From Kribbella sp. VKM Ac-2568 (GTDB lineage: Bacteria > Actinomycetota > Actinomycetes > Propionibacteriales > Kribbellaceae), in NCBI RefSeq assembly GCF_004345365.1, contig NZ_SLVF01000015.1, positions 62,001 through 126,000 on the forward strand: 64,000 nucleotides of DNA. The letters run 5' to 3'. This document shows, piece after piece, positions 34,001-43,224 of the stretch. The position numbers and the translations under genes are program-made. The notes under the pieces were generated by a model, which was not told the origin of the DNA, did no database searches, and worked only from the letters and a program-made list of their open reading frames with translations. The stretch's first letter is position 1; every line of letters begins with the position of its first letter.

Positions 34001-37000
34001 TGAAAATCGCTGACAAGCTCCTGAACCTCGTCGGGGTCGGCCGTGAACGCGGTCTCCCGCCGCCGCGCCTGGTCGCCATCGCCGACGGTCTGCTGGTGAC
34101 CGAGCGCAGCGCCGAAGCGTGGTTCCTGATCTCGGTCGCGAACACCGACCTGGCCACCGAGGCCGAGCAGGATGCCGCCCTGGACGCCGCGGTGAGTGCC
34201 GCCGCGACCATCCTCGGCGACCGGCTCAGCCACCTGAAGGTGGTCTGGGGCCGCTCGACCGGGCAGGACTACCTCGACAGTGTGGCCGGCCACTACCGCC
34301 TCGGCGACCACGACGCGTGGGCGCAGACCCGGGCCGACCGGATCGACGAGATGCGGATGCCGGAGCGGTACGTCGCGCTCGGCGTGCACCTCAGCGACCG
34401 TGACCCGCGGGCCACCGCGCAGGTTCGTGGCTCGATCAGCGACGCCCTCGGCACCACCTCCTGGCGGGTCAGCGCCCGCGAGCTCGCCCACCTCGACGAG
34501 CGGGTCCGCAAGCTCGGCCGCCAGCTCGGGTCCACCGTCTGGCGGGCCCACACCGCGCCCGCAGAGGTGATCTCCTGGCTGGTCAGCCGCGAGATGCACC
34601 GCGGCGCCGTCGCGGCCCCGCGTCGCGGCCTGATCACCGGAGCCTCGCTGGCGCGTCTCACCGCCGGCCGGGTCGTCCCGTACACCGATCACCTGCGCAT
34701 CTACGACGCCCGCGGCCAGATCGCGGCGTACACGTCTGTCCTGGCGATGACGGACTTCCCCGAGGAGCTGGAGACGCCCGGCGCCGGCGAGTGGCTGCGG
34801 ACGCTCAGCGAGATCAAGGCGATCGACGACGACGGCGACGAGATCGACGTCACCGTGGAGGCGTCCGTCCGTTTCCGCGTCCTCACCAAGAAGACCGCGC
34901 GGAACCTGGTCGACGAGACCCGCAAGAGCGCCAAGGAACAGCGCCGCTCCGCCGCGAAGGGCACAGCGGAGGAGACAGCCGACGAGATCGTCGAGACCGA
35001 GCGGGTGATGCGCGAGGTCAAGCGCGACATCAACCGCAGCGGCCTCACCCTGGTCGAGGACCACCCCCGCCTGCTGGTCAGCGCGGACACCCGCGAGGAC
35101 CTCGAGGCGTACGTCGACGCCGTCGTCGCGCACTACGCAGACCGCGGTATCACCGTGGCCGCCGGCGCGGACGAACAGCGGGACCTCTGGCTGGAATCGC
35201 TGCCAGGCGACCAGTTGCGCGTACCGGACCTCGGCCATGTGCGGGAATCGACCGCCTTCTTCGGGTCCTGGTTTTGGGGCGGTGCCTCAATCGGTGACGC
35301 GACCGGTCCTGCCATCGGCTACCTGACCGGCTCGACGCCTGGTCTCGTGCGCTTCGACGCGGCCGCGGGTTCGGCCCTCGGCGACGCGACCACCACGCTC
35401 TTCCTCGGTCGTTCCGGTCGAGGCAAGACCACCGCGGCGATGCTCGGCGGTCTCGACTCGGCATTCGCCGGTGCCTGGGTTCCCCTGCTCGACCTGAAGG
35501 GTGACGCGGCCGGCGTATCAGCCGTCGCCGCGGAGTACGGCGTACCGACCGCGCTCATCGAGATCACGGCCCAGTTCTCCGGCGCCGCGGACCTCCTGCG
35601 CGTGCTGCCTGTGGACGACGCTCTCCTGCAAGCACCTTCGCAGTTGATGCTGCTGCTCCCGCCGCACCTGCGCGGCGCGGCTGAAGCTCCAGTGATGGCG
35701 GCGACTCGGGCCGAGATCCAGTCGCCCGACCCGTCTTCATGGGGTGTCATCCAGCGGCTCTGCGCTGCGGACTCGGAAACCACCCGTACTGTCGGTTTCG
35801 CCCTGCGGGACCTCGTCGAGACCGGCCTTGGTTCGGTCGTCGCGGGTCCGCCTTCCGGGTTGTCCTCGCTGACCACGAACCCGGGTCTGTGGGTCGTCCA
35901 GATGCCCGGCCTGACCCTGCCCTCGCCCGAGTCCGCGCCGGAGTCCTGGTCTCCGATCGAACGAGTCGGTATGGCCTGCCTCCGCGGCTGCCTCGCCTGG
36001 ATGGTCCGCACTACGGGTCGCCGCGAGTTCCGTGGACGCTCCAAGGTCGTGATCGTGCCTGAGGTTCACCTGCTCACGAAGACGCCCGACGGTGCTTCGT
36101 TCCTCGACTACATCGCACGTGTCGGTCGTGCCCTCGGCGCCTCCCTGGTGCTGGACACCCAGGACCCGGCCTCGATCCTGAAGCTGCCGGGTCTGGTCGA
36201 GCAGATCACCACCCTGTTCGCGTTCAGCCTGCGTTCCCGTGAGCAGGTCGACTCGCTCCTCGAACTCCTCGGCCGGCCGCAGACCCCGCCGTACCAGACG
36301 CTCGTCCGCGGCATCAACACCGCCGCCAACGGCAAGAGCATCCGCCACGGTCACTGCATCATGCGAGACCGCTGGGACGAGGTGGCCACGGTCCAGATCG
36401 ACATCCCGAGCCAGCGCGTCGCCGAACTCCTCCGCACCACCCCGGAGTCCGAGCACGACCTCGAACCCACTCAGCCGATCATTGCTCCTTACGAGGAACC
36501 AGACCCCTTCGCCGACGACGAAGAGGACTTCGACGACGCCCTCCTCCCGGAGCCCGCCGCCCAAGCCCACGCCCAGGCCGAAGCCCACACCCATGAGCCG
36601 CTCCACGAGCCCGTGGCAGCCCACAACGGCGCCCCACACCACAACGGCGTCCAGGGTCACCCCACCCACACCAACGGCGTCCAGGACCACCCCACCCACA
36701 CCAATGGCGTGCAACACCACCCCATGCACACCAACGGCGCCGAGCACCACCCGGCTGCCCCGCAGCCCCAAACCGCCCCGGCTCCGACGGTCCAGCAACA
36801 AAACGGCTCAGCCCCGTCCCCCGCGGCCCCCACCTCGAACGGCCAGGACCACCACCACCCACCCCGCTACGAACAACCAATCGGCCCCGACGAGGTCTAC
36901 GACCAAGAAGCCGACGAAGCCGCCTACAACGAAGCCATGTACCCGGCCACCCCCGACGACGAAAACCCACCCCGCCAGGGCCCCGGCAAAAAGGAACACG

Positions 37001-37008
37001 TCGCATGA
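34000..37008 (+). CDS. VirB4-like conjugation/secretion ATPase with His-rich repeat tail
   Basis: 1002 residues. Walker A is GRSGRGKT at 470-477 (Lys476), preceded by the N-terminal VirB4-like region (about 1-440). The Walker B position reads VVIVPEVHLL with Glu688, where most VirB4 proteins have Asp-Glu. Sensor-like segments LDTQDPASILKLPGLVEQ and FSLRSREQVDSLLELLG follow, as in VirB4/TcpF. It powers pilus or substrate assembly at the inner membrane. The last 190 residues are disordered, with four 10-residue His-rich repeats (882-921), absent from typical VirB4. The stop overlaps the next ATG by four bases. Confidence 0.9.
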   Translation: MKIADKLLNLVGVGRERGLPPPRLVAIADGLLVTERSAEAWFLISVANTDLATEAEQDAALDAAVSAAATILGDRLSHLKVVWGRSTGQDYLDSVAGHYRLGDHDAWAQTRADRIDEMRMPERYVALGVHLSDRDPRATAQVRGSISDALGTTSWRVSARELAHLDERVRKLGRQLGSTVWRAHTAPAEVISWLVSREMHRGAVAAPRRGLITGASLARLTAGRVVPYTDHLRIYDARGQIAAYTSVLAMTDFPEELETPGAGEWLRTLSEIKAIDDDGDEIDVTVEASVRFRVLTKKTARNLVDETRKSAKEQRRSAAKGTAEETADEIVETERVMREVKRDINRSGLTLVEDHPRLLVSADTREDLEAYVDAVVAHYADRGITVAAGADEQRDLWLESLPGDQLRVPDLGHVRESTAFFGSWFWGGASIGDATGPAIGYLTGSTPGLVRFDAAAGSALGDATTTLFLGRSGRGKTTAAMLGGLDSAFAGAWVPLLDLKGDAAGVSAVAAEYGVPTALIEITAQFSGAADLLRVLPVDDALLQAPSQLMLLLPPHLRGAAEAPVMAATRAEIQSPDPSSWGVIQRLCAADSETTRTVGFALRDLVETGLGSVVAGPPSGLSSLTTNPGLWVVQMPGLTLPSPESAPESWSPIERVGMACLRGCLAWMVRTTGRREFRGRSKVVIVPEVHLLTKTPDGASFLDYIARVGRALGASLVLDTQDPASILKLPGLVEQITTLFAFSLRSREQVDSLLELLGRPQTPPYQTLVRGINTAANGKSIRHGHCIMRDRWDEVATVQIDIPSQRVAELLRTTPESEHDLEPTQPIIAPYEEPDPFADDEEDFDDALLPEPAAQAHAQAEAHTHEPLHEPVAAHNGAPHHNGVQGHPTHTNGVQDHPTHTNGVQHHPMHTNGAEHHPAAPQPQTAPAPTVQQQNGSAPSPAAPTSNGQDHHHPPRYEQPIGPDEVYDQEADEAAYNEAMYPATPDDENPPRQGPGKKEHVA
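36643..36762 (+). repeat. 30-bp coding repeat, four copies (NGVQxHPTHT)
   Basis: In-frame tandem repeats encode NGVQGHPTHT, NGVQDHPTHT, NGVQHHPMHT and NGAEHHPAAP in the tail of the VirB4-like protein. Each unit brings two or three His residues. Confidence 0.9.
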
Positions 37009-39011
37009 GAGGCCGGCGCAAACTCCAAACTGCGCTGACCACCCTCGCAATCTCCTTCATCATCACAGCCCAAGCAGCCCTAGCCGCCGACCCCGACACC
37101 GGCCCGACGAACCCCACCGGCTTCGGCGACCTCCTGCCAACCCCTGACCTGACCGGCGGCGACACCCGAACCCTCTTCGAGTCGTACAGCCCGACGGTCT
37201 ATGGGCTCGACTTCGAGACGAGCTTCAGGGATCCGACCGAGGCCGTGTTCAACGGCTACGCGCACATGGTGATGATGTACATCCTCGCGATCACGCGGGC
37301 GGCCATCTCGGTTGGTTGGTGGCTTTTCTCGTTCACCGACATCAAGCCGCTGACGGACACGGCCTCGGCCGCCATCGGCTCGGTGAACACCGAGTTCGTC
37401 GGATGGTTGTTGCCTTCGGCACTCGCCTTCGGCGCGATCGCGGCCTATGCCCAGCGGCGCGCGAACGGAAGCGCGATGGGGCAGTTGGTGTGGGTGTTCG
37501 CGGCCGGACTGCTCGCCACCAGTTTCGCCGTGGCCCCGGCGACCTGGCTCAATGGCGTCGACGGCGCACGCCAGATCGGCTCGAACGCGGTGGTCGGGAC
37601 ATCGACGCAGGTCCTCGGGGACACCGTTGAGGTGCCGATTCCCTGGCCTGAGCCGAGCTTCTCCGGGACCGAGCGAGACACCTTGCTGAGGAAGTCCGGC
37701 GACGCGACATGGCGAGCCTTCGCCGCGACTCCTTGGTGTGTCGCGGAGTTCGGTTCCATTGCCGCTTGTCAGCGGTACGGGAAGGCGATCCTGGACAAGG
37801 GAACTGACGGTGATGCTCGCCGGGACTACATCGACAAAGAGGTGAGCAAGGCCGAGGGCGGTGGAGATGCCGCGACGGTGAAGTGGGCGAAGGGCGACAA
37901 TCCGTTCGGCCGGGTAGGCGTCCTGACTCTCGGTGCGATCGCGGCGACGTTGTTCGCCTTCCTGACGATCTCTTTGGCGTTCACCGCGCTGATGGCCTTT
38001 GTCGGCTGCATGCTGCTGCTCGTTGTCGGAGTCCTCTTCGCCTGTCTGTGGGCTATTCCTGGGCGGACCAGACAATGGGGAATGAACTGGTTCGAGGCTC
38101 TCCTCGGTCTGGTGCTGCAGTCCATCCTGGCGCTCCTGGTGTTCTCGACAACGCTGGCCCTTGTCACTGCTGTGTTCGGCCTGACGGACACGCTGGGGTG
38201 GCTGCCGGTGAGCGGCCTCGCCATCGCGGTCCTCATCGCAGGCCTCCGACTTCGACGCCTGTTCGAGAGCATGAGCACGATGATGCGCCCTGGCGCGGGC
38301 AGCTTGCTGATGGGTGGCATGGCGCGACGCGGGGCAATGACTGCTGTCCGGCGAATCATGGGTGCGGTCGGTAGCCGCGCGGCGAGTCCCTCTGTCAGTG
38401 AGCGCGCGGCAACCAAAGGTGCGGCAGGGGATGCCGGTGTCGAGCGGGCGACCTCGGTCCGCGTCTTCCGACAAGCACCTGCCCTCGGTGCTGTGCGAGG
38501 TGCTGGCGGCTCGCAGCAGCGACCTGCTCATGAGCTCGGAGCTGGGCACGAGCGGCGCGCGATCGAGGCGAGTGCGAGTCCGCCGGGTTCGACGACGGCT
38601 GGTCGAGGAGATGCTCAGTCCGGCCGGAAGAGGGACAGAACGCAAGTTGTCCAGGGAGCAACGCTCTCCACAGCCGTTGGCGGCGCGGAGAGCCGCGGAG
38701 CGGTGCGACGCAAGACGATTTCGGTCGGCCTCAACTCCAGCGGCGGCGCATCGTCTTCCTCTGCAGTCTCTTCCTCACGAGGAGGGGGCAAGGAGTCGAA
38801 GCGTCCACGGCACGCCCGGGAGACTCGATCCACGCAGACGCCGGCCCGATTCGAACCTCGGGTGCACTCGCACTCTGCGAGTCTGCGCGACGGTCCGCCC
38901 AAGGTCATGCGCGAGCGTCGGCGGCCGGCCGGGGGTGGACCGCGTCGATTCCGCGAGTACTCCAGTGTCACCAAGGACGGTGTGACCGTCATGGTGCCTA
39001 CCCGCAGGTGA
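37005..39011 (+). CDS. VirB6/TrbL-like polytopic membrane protein
   Basis: 668 residues. A signal-like helix (TALTTLAISFIITAQAALAAD) leads into an extracytoplasmic segment, then six or seven membrane helices between about 85 and 430 with a large loop (about 190-300) holding two Cys. Residues 440-668 are a basic, Ser/Arg-rich cytosolic tail. This is the layout of VirB6/TrbL/TcpH channel subunits. Sequence similarity is weak, so the call rests on topology and on its place after VirB4. Confidence 0.75.
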   Translation: MRGRRKLQTALTTLAISFIITAQAALAADPDTGPTNPTGFGDLLPTPDLTGGDTRTLFESYSPTVYGLDFETSFRDPTEAVFNGYAHMVMMYILAITRAAISVGWWLFSFTDIKPLTDTASAAIGSVNTEFVGWLLPSALAFGAIAAYAQRRANGSAMGQLVWVFAAGLLATSFAVAPATWLNGVDGARQIGSNAVVGTSTQVLGDTVEVPIPWPEPSFSGTERDTLLRKSGDATWRAFAATPWCVAEFGSIAACQRYGKAILDKGTDGDARRDYIDKEVSKAEGGGDAATVKWAKGDNPFGRVGVLTLGAIAATLFAFLTISLAFTALMAFVGCMLLLVVGVLFACLWAIPGRTRQWGMNWFEALLGLVLQSILALLVFSTTLALVTAVFGLTDTLGWLPVSGLAIAVLIAGLRLRRLFESMSTMMRPGAGSLLMGGMARRGAMTAVRRIMGAVGSRAASPSVSERAATKGAAGDAGVERATSVRVFRQAPALGAVRGAGGSQQRPAHELGAGHERRAIEASASPPGSTTAGRGDAQSGRKRDRTQVVQGATLSTAVGGAESRGAVRRKTISVGLNSSGGASSSSAVSSSRGGGKESKRPRHARETRSTQTPARFEPRVHSHSASLRDGPPKVMRERRRPAGGGPRRFREYSSVTKDGVTVMVPTRR

Positions 39012-39018
39012 GCGCCGG

Positions 39019-39912
39019 ATGAGCAGACGGGAAGGTGAGCCCCGGCGCGGCAAGAGGATCCGGAGCGGGTCAGACGATGCTGACTCGTTCGATCTGCCAC
39101 GCCCGGAGGAGCCCGAAAGCTGGCGCGACATGGTGCGGCCGGACTATTCGTACCCGGAGGAGCTCGACGATCTCGGGAGGCGTGACCGGCGCCAAGCCAA
39201 GCGCACGTGGCGGAAGGACGATCACGCGCAGCGGATGGCCTGGTTGCGTCAGCAGCGGCAGGCCGAGCCGACCAGCCCGGCAACGGTCATCGTTGCGATC
39301 GTCATCCTCGCCATCGTGCTGCTGGGCTTCGGAGGCGGACTACCCCGCTTGTTCGGGGGCGATGAGCCGGCTGGCAAGGATGTCGGTCTGCTGACCCCGT
39401 CCTTGCCTCCGGAGCAACCTGCTCCGTCTGAACCAGGATCGACGCCGTCGCAGTCCACTCTTCCTCCGACCTCGGAGAATTCCACTCCGCCCGTGCTCAC
39501 AGAGCATCCTTCGGCGTTGGCGACATCCGCCGCGGCAGCCGTTGCGACGAACTGGGCGCGGACGTTCTACACCCGCGACCCGGTAGCTGAGACGTATGCC
39601 GATCTGGTCGACAAGACCGGTCCATACATCACCGATGAGGTAGGCGACAGCCTCGTCGCGGCCGGCGACTCAACCTACGACGCACTGAAGACGGACGGTG
39701 GCAAGTCGACGGTTGCCTCAGTGACTGTCGCTCTTCCGAGGCCGGACTCCGCACCAGTCGACACGCCGACCCGGATAAGTCGGCTGCTGACAGTCACCAT
39801 CGATGTGACAGGGAAGAACCCGGATCGAATCGTCCTGCCCTTGGTGATCACGTTGGTGCCCGAGGGCACGGTCTGGGTTGTGAGCGATCTGAACGGTGGC
39901 TCCGGTCCGTGA
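39019..39912 (+). CDS. Single-pass membrane protein with TcpC/VirB8-like outer domain
   Basis: 297 residues. A charged cytosolic region (1-88), one membrane helix (about 90-105), a Pro/Ser/Thr linker (115-160) and an NTF2-like outer domain (170-297: AAVATNWARTFYTRDPVAETY... LPLVITLVPEGTVWVVSDLNG). This is a second, shorter relative of the first operon gene, so the complex may contain two VirB8-like partners. Confidence 0.7.
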   Translation: MSRREGEPRRGKRIRSGSDDADSFDLPRPEEPESWRDMVRPDYSYPEELDDLGRRDRRQAKRTWRKDDHAQRMAWLRQQRQAEPTSPATVIVAIVILAIVLLGFGGGLPRLFGGDEPAGKDVGLLTPSLPPEQPAPSEPGSTPSQSTLPPTSENSTPPVLTEHPSALATSAAAAVATNWARTFYTRDPVAETYADLVDKTGPYITDEVGDSLVAAGDSTYDALKTDGGKSTVASVTVALPRPDSAPVDTPTRISRLLTVTIDVTGKNPDRIVLPLVITLVPEGTVWVVSDLNGGSGP

Positions 39913-41077
39913 CGGGGTGGGTGAGCTGCTCATGCTGATGGAGCGGGAAGCCGGTGGCGCTCTCGGCGCGGTCGCGGGAAAGACAATGGCGCTGAAGGCA
40001 CTCGGCGTGATGACCATCCTCGGGTTGTTCGCACTGGTTCTGATTGTGCCCTTCGGCGCTGGCGGTGACAGGTTTGTGGCCGGCTGTCCGGCTGGGGATG
40101 CCGGTCGGGTCGACGATCCGGCCGCTGACGCGCCGACCCGTGCGCGGCAGGTCGCCTTCGCGAAGATCATCGATTCGGTCGCTGTAGCGCGAGGGCTACC
40201 TGGTCGCGCCACTCTGGTTGCGTTGATGACCTCCCTGCAGGAGTCGCAGTTGGAGAACATCGACTACGGCGACCGTGACTCCGTCGGGCTGTTTCAGCAG
40301 CGACCGTCCGCAGGTTGGGGGACCGTACAACAGATTCTCGATCCCACCTATGCGGCGGAGGCGTTCTTCGGCGGTCCGAAACCGCCGAGCCCTCCTGGCC
40401 TGGTCGACATCGATGGATGGCCGTCGATGTCGTACACCGAAGCCGCACAGGCGGTACAGGTGTCTGCATTTCCCAACGCCTATGCGCGGCATGAACGCAC
40501 AGCCAGGCAAATCGCCTCCGAAGCAGGCATCGATCTGGAACGGGCAGGCGATCCTTATGCCGGTCGCTCCGGGCCGAAGCCGACGGGCGGAACGGGGCAG
40601 CCAGCTGCCCTCGACAACTGCGACGAGGGCCAGGGCCTGATCGCCGGTCAGCCGGTGAACGGAGTCTGGCCGCCGCAGGATCAGTCAGCCACGGATCCGA
40701 CTGGTACGGGTGGCATGGTCACCCCTCGGACAGCGCTATGGGTCGGTCAGGCTCGGGCCGCATTGGCCAACCCGCCGATGAGCTGCTGGGACCGGCACGC
40801 GTGGAACCCCACCAGCGACCACCCGAAAGGCAAGGCGTGCGATGTGATGGTCGGCGGTGATGCGCGCCGATCGGCGCCGCTGCGATCCAAGGGTGACAAG
40901 ATCGCGAACTGGACGATCCAGACCGCTGGTACAACAGGCGTCAGGTACGTGATCTGGTATGGAAAGATCTGGAGTTCTCGTACGGGGCAGTGGAAGCCGT
41001 ACGGCGGTGGTGGCATCTACGATCCGAACGACGCAACAGGTGGCCACTTCGACCATGTCCATGTGTCGATGTACTGA
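39896..41077 (+). CDS. Membrane-anchored peptidoglycan hydrolase (lysozyme-like)
   Basis: Up to 393 residues; GTG 39896, GTG 39917 or ATG 39932 could start it. One membrane helix (about 33-52) is followed by a lysozyme-like domain with LVALMTSLQESQLENIDYGDRDSVGLFQQRPSAGWG, where the Glu in LQES is the likely catalytic acid. The C-terminal module (about 275-393) has MSCWDRHAWNPTSDHPKGKACDV and HFDHVHVSMY, the VldE/ARB_07466-like C-terminal pattern. Wall hydrolases open the peptidoglycan in T4SS. It overlaps the preceding gene by 17 bases. Confidence 0.8.
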   Translation: MAPVRDGVGELLMLMEREAGGALGAVAGKTMALKALGVMTILGLFALVLIVPFGAGGDRFVAGCPAGDAGRVDDPAADAPTRARQVAFAKIIDSVAVARGLPGRATLVALMTSLQESQLENIDYGDRDSVGLFQQRPSAGWGTVQQILDPTYAAEAFFGGPKPPSPPGLVDIDGWPSMSYTEAAQAVQVSAFPNAYARHERTARQIASEAGIDLERAGDPYAGRSGPKPTGGTGQPAALDNCDEGQGLIAGQPVNGVWPPQDQSATDPTGTGGMVTPRTALWVGQARAALANPPMSCWDRHAWNPTSDHPKGKACDVMVGGDARRSAPLRSKGDKIANWTIQTAGTTGVRYVIWYGKIWSSRTGQWKPYGGGGIYDPNDATGGHFDHVHVSMY

Positions 41078-41092
41078 TGACAGAGGCGATTC

Positions 41093-42145
41093 ATGAGCAA
41101 CTCTGAGGAACCGGTGGACGACCCGAGCCGGGATTCGCCGGCCTCCGGTTCTCCCGGGCAGCCTCAAGGCGGCTCCTCCGACGGTCCCGAGCGGCCGCAG
41201 TTGCCACCTCGGCGGCCGGACGACGTCGTGCACCCGCCTGGCGGCCGGCCCGCCGCAGGGCCTGTCGGCGGCACTGGTCTGCTGGCTGCTGAAGCTTTGA
41301 ACAGCCTGCTTTGGGTTGCTGTCAGTTTCATCATCATCTATTGGACGTGCCAGGCATTCGACCTCGAAGAACGCACCTGGGTACTGATCGCACTCTGGCT
41401 GTGCTCAGGGCTGATCGTGCTTTGGCCAGGCTCCGACGGACTCGTAGCTCGCTACCTCCTTGGTCGCCGGCAACCAACGATGGTCGAGTACCAAAGGCTT
41501 GCGCCGAGTTGGTTGGCTGTCGCAAATCGGGCCGGAGTCGATCCGAACGACTACACCCTCTGGATAGCCGGGGATGACACGGCAACTGGCGCTGCAGGAG
41601 CCGGACGCACAGTGACGGTGACGAGTTGGGCGATGTACACGCTCCCCCCGACTCACCTCGAAGCCGTGATGGCACAGGATCTGGCCACACACCTGCGCGG
41701 TCGAACCTGGCTGAGTCGGATAGCCCTCTGGTACTCGGTCCCGACGCGCATCCTTGCCTTGGTGGTGAGGCTGCTTCTCAAACTCAGCCGCACCGTTCCC
41801 GCCGTCGGCTGCACCATCGTCGGATTCCTGCTGGTGTCCTATTTGGGCTTCATCCTCGCTTCGCTGATCTTCTACGACAGCCTTCTCGTGCCGCTGCTGT
41901 TCCTTAGCCCGCTGTTTGCCCCGCTTTTGTTCATCGGCGCCGGGAAATTCGTCGAACGAATGGCAGATCGAGCCACCGGCGATCTTGGCTACGGCCGTCG
42001 TCTGCTCGAGGTCTTCTACGGTTGGCAGGCCCAGCACCAGGAGTCGTCACGGCGGATGGGTCTGACGCAGCCGGACTGGCTCGCTGGTCAACCTTCAGTG
42101 GCAGAGCGCATTCGCGCCCTCGAGGTCTATCTTCAACCTCGCTGA
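41093..42145 (+). CDS. Degenerate M48-like membrane protein without the HExxH site
   Basis: 350 residues. A Pro-rich start (1-60) precedes membrane helices at about 62-110, and two or three more lie at about 225-285. The middle resembles M48 proteases: TVTVTSWAMYTLPPTHLEAVMAQDLATHLRG aligns with the LP..ELEAVLAHELGHHL segment. The zinc motif reads Q195-D196-L-A-T199, so both His and the Glu are replaced. It is probably a non-catalytic scaffold. It is the last gene of the operon, convergent with the AlkZ-like pair. Confidence 0.7.
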   Translation: MSNSEEPVDDPSRDSPASGSPGQPQGGSSDGPERPQLPPRRPDDVVHPPGGRPAAGPVGGTGLLAAEALNSLLWVAVSFIIIYWTCQAFDLEERTWVLIALWLCSGLIVLWPGSDGLVARYLLGRRQPTMVEYQRLAPSWLAVANRAGVDPNDYTLWIAGDDTATGAAGAGRTVTVTSWAMYTLPPTHLEAVMAQDLATHLRGRTWLSRIALWYSVPTRILALVVRLLLKLSRTVPAVGCTIVGFLLVSYLGFILASLIFYDSLLVPLLFLSPLFAPLLFIGAGKFVERMADRATGDLGYGRRLLEVFYGWQAQHQESSRRMGLTQPDWLAGQPSVAERIRALEVYLQPR

Positions 42146-43224
42146 TCCTTAGCCCAGCTGACTTGGTGGGGGCTACTCGGCGCGAGGAAGTCGAGCAGAT
42201 TGTGGGCTTCTGCCTCGATGGTCGCCACCGCGCTGCGAGGGAGCTTCTCGAACGGGCTGATGGTCAGGGTGCCTTTGGTGTGGGTCCAGGTGGCGCAGGG
42301 GTAGCCGTTGTGGAGGACGGTCGGCTTGATTATGCCGTTGTTGGTGAAGATATGGGGGCGGTGGTGGGTGGGGAGGATTCGGGTTCGGGTGGTGTGGGAG
42401 AGGTAGAGGTTGTCGTAGGCGGGGAGGAAGCGGGTGGGGGCGGGGGTTTCGGGGTCTGGGAGGGGGATCGAGCCCAGGTCGTAGAGGGTTTGGCCGGAGT
42501 CTTCGTGGGTGTAGGTGCGGAGGTTTAGGCGAGTGAAGACCTCCGTCAGGTGGGTTAGGCCAGACCATTGCTGCATGTCGAGCGGCGTGGCGGGGCCGTA
42601 GGCGGCGAGGTAGCGGTGGACCAAGGTGTCGATGGAGTACGGCGTCAGGGGACGGTCCAGCCACGACTCGAGGGTGGTGGTGATGGGTTGGCCGCCTTTG
42701 GACCAGATGCCTCGGGGTGGGACCTGGACGCCGGCGACGAGGTCTCGGACAGCGCGGGACAGTACTGCGGGGTCGTAGTCCGGGAATTCCTTGGCAAGAG
42801 CCTCGCCCAGGGCGGAGCCGCTCAGCGGGGAAGCTGCCAGGAGGCGGTGGCCGGCCGCGGTGAGAGCGTCCACGTCGATGGACGCGCGCAGCGGGGCCAG
42901 CGTTTGGTTCGAGGCCAGGTTGCGTTGGTGGACCTCGCGAAGCAGGGGATAGATGCCCAAGGCATCGTCTGCGGTGACCAGGTGGATGGTGCTGCGCATC
43001 AACGACAGGCGGACCACCGCGCGGTCGTACATCAGCTGCGACAACTCATCCGGCTGGAAGTCGACCAGGCGCGTCCACAAACCTGTGTACGGCGCGAGCG
43101 CGGCCTGGGACTGCATGCCGGTGAGGTGCTCGATCGCCTCCGGGGCGGAGGCGGACCGGCGTTCGAGCAAGCACTGGCGCGACAAGTAGGCGCGGTTGAG
43201 CGCCTGGTCGCTCAACCCGGTCAC
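42133..43224 (-). CDS. AlkZ-like winged-helix DNA glycosylase family protein (HTH_42), copy 2
   Basis: 363 residues from GTG 43224. HTH_42/AlkZ proteins remove alkylated or cross-linked bases, and the Q-x-Q motif in the first domain is catalytic. Here it is Gln38 and Gln40 in HLTGMQSQAAL. Further family blocks are LSLMRSTIHLVTADDAL, GVQVPPRGIWSKGG and RFLPAYDNLYLSHTTRTRI. Its start overlaps the stop of the upstream paralogue (GTGA), so translation is coupled. The 3' end overlaps the end of the M48-like gene by 13 bases. Confidence 0.88.
   Translation of the reverse strand: MTGLSDQALNRAYLSRQCLLERRSASAPEAIEHLTGMQSQAALAPYTGLWTRLVDFQPDELSQLMYDRAVVRLSLMRSTIHLVTADDALGIYPLLREVHQRNLASNQTLAPLRASIDVDALTAAGHRLLAASPLSGSALGEALAKEFPDYDPAVLSRAVRDLVAGVQVPPRGIWSKGGQPITTTLESWLDRPLTPYSIDTLVHRYLAAYGPATPLDMQQWSGLTHLTEVFTRLNLRTYTHEDSGQTLYDLGSIPLPDPETPAPTRFLPAYDNLYLSHTTRTRILPTHHRPHIFTNNGIIKPTVLHNGYPCATWTHTKGTLTISPFEKLPRSAVATIEAEAHNLLDFLAPSSPHQVSWAKDQRG

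Noticed and set aside
31390..42200. Integrated mobile element with att sites
   Set aside because: No tRNA, integrase, relaxase or flanking direct repeat was found around the secretion-like operon.
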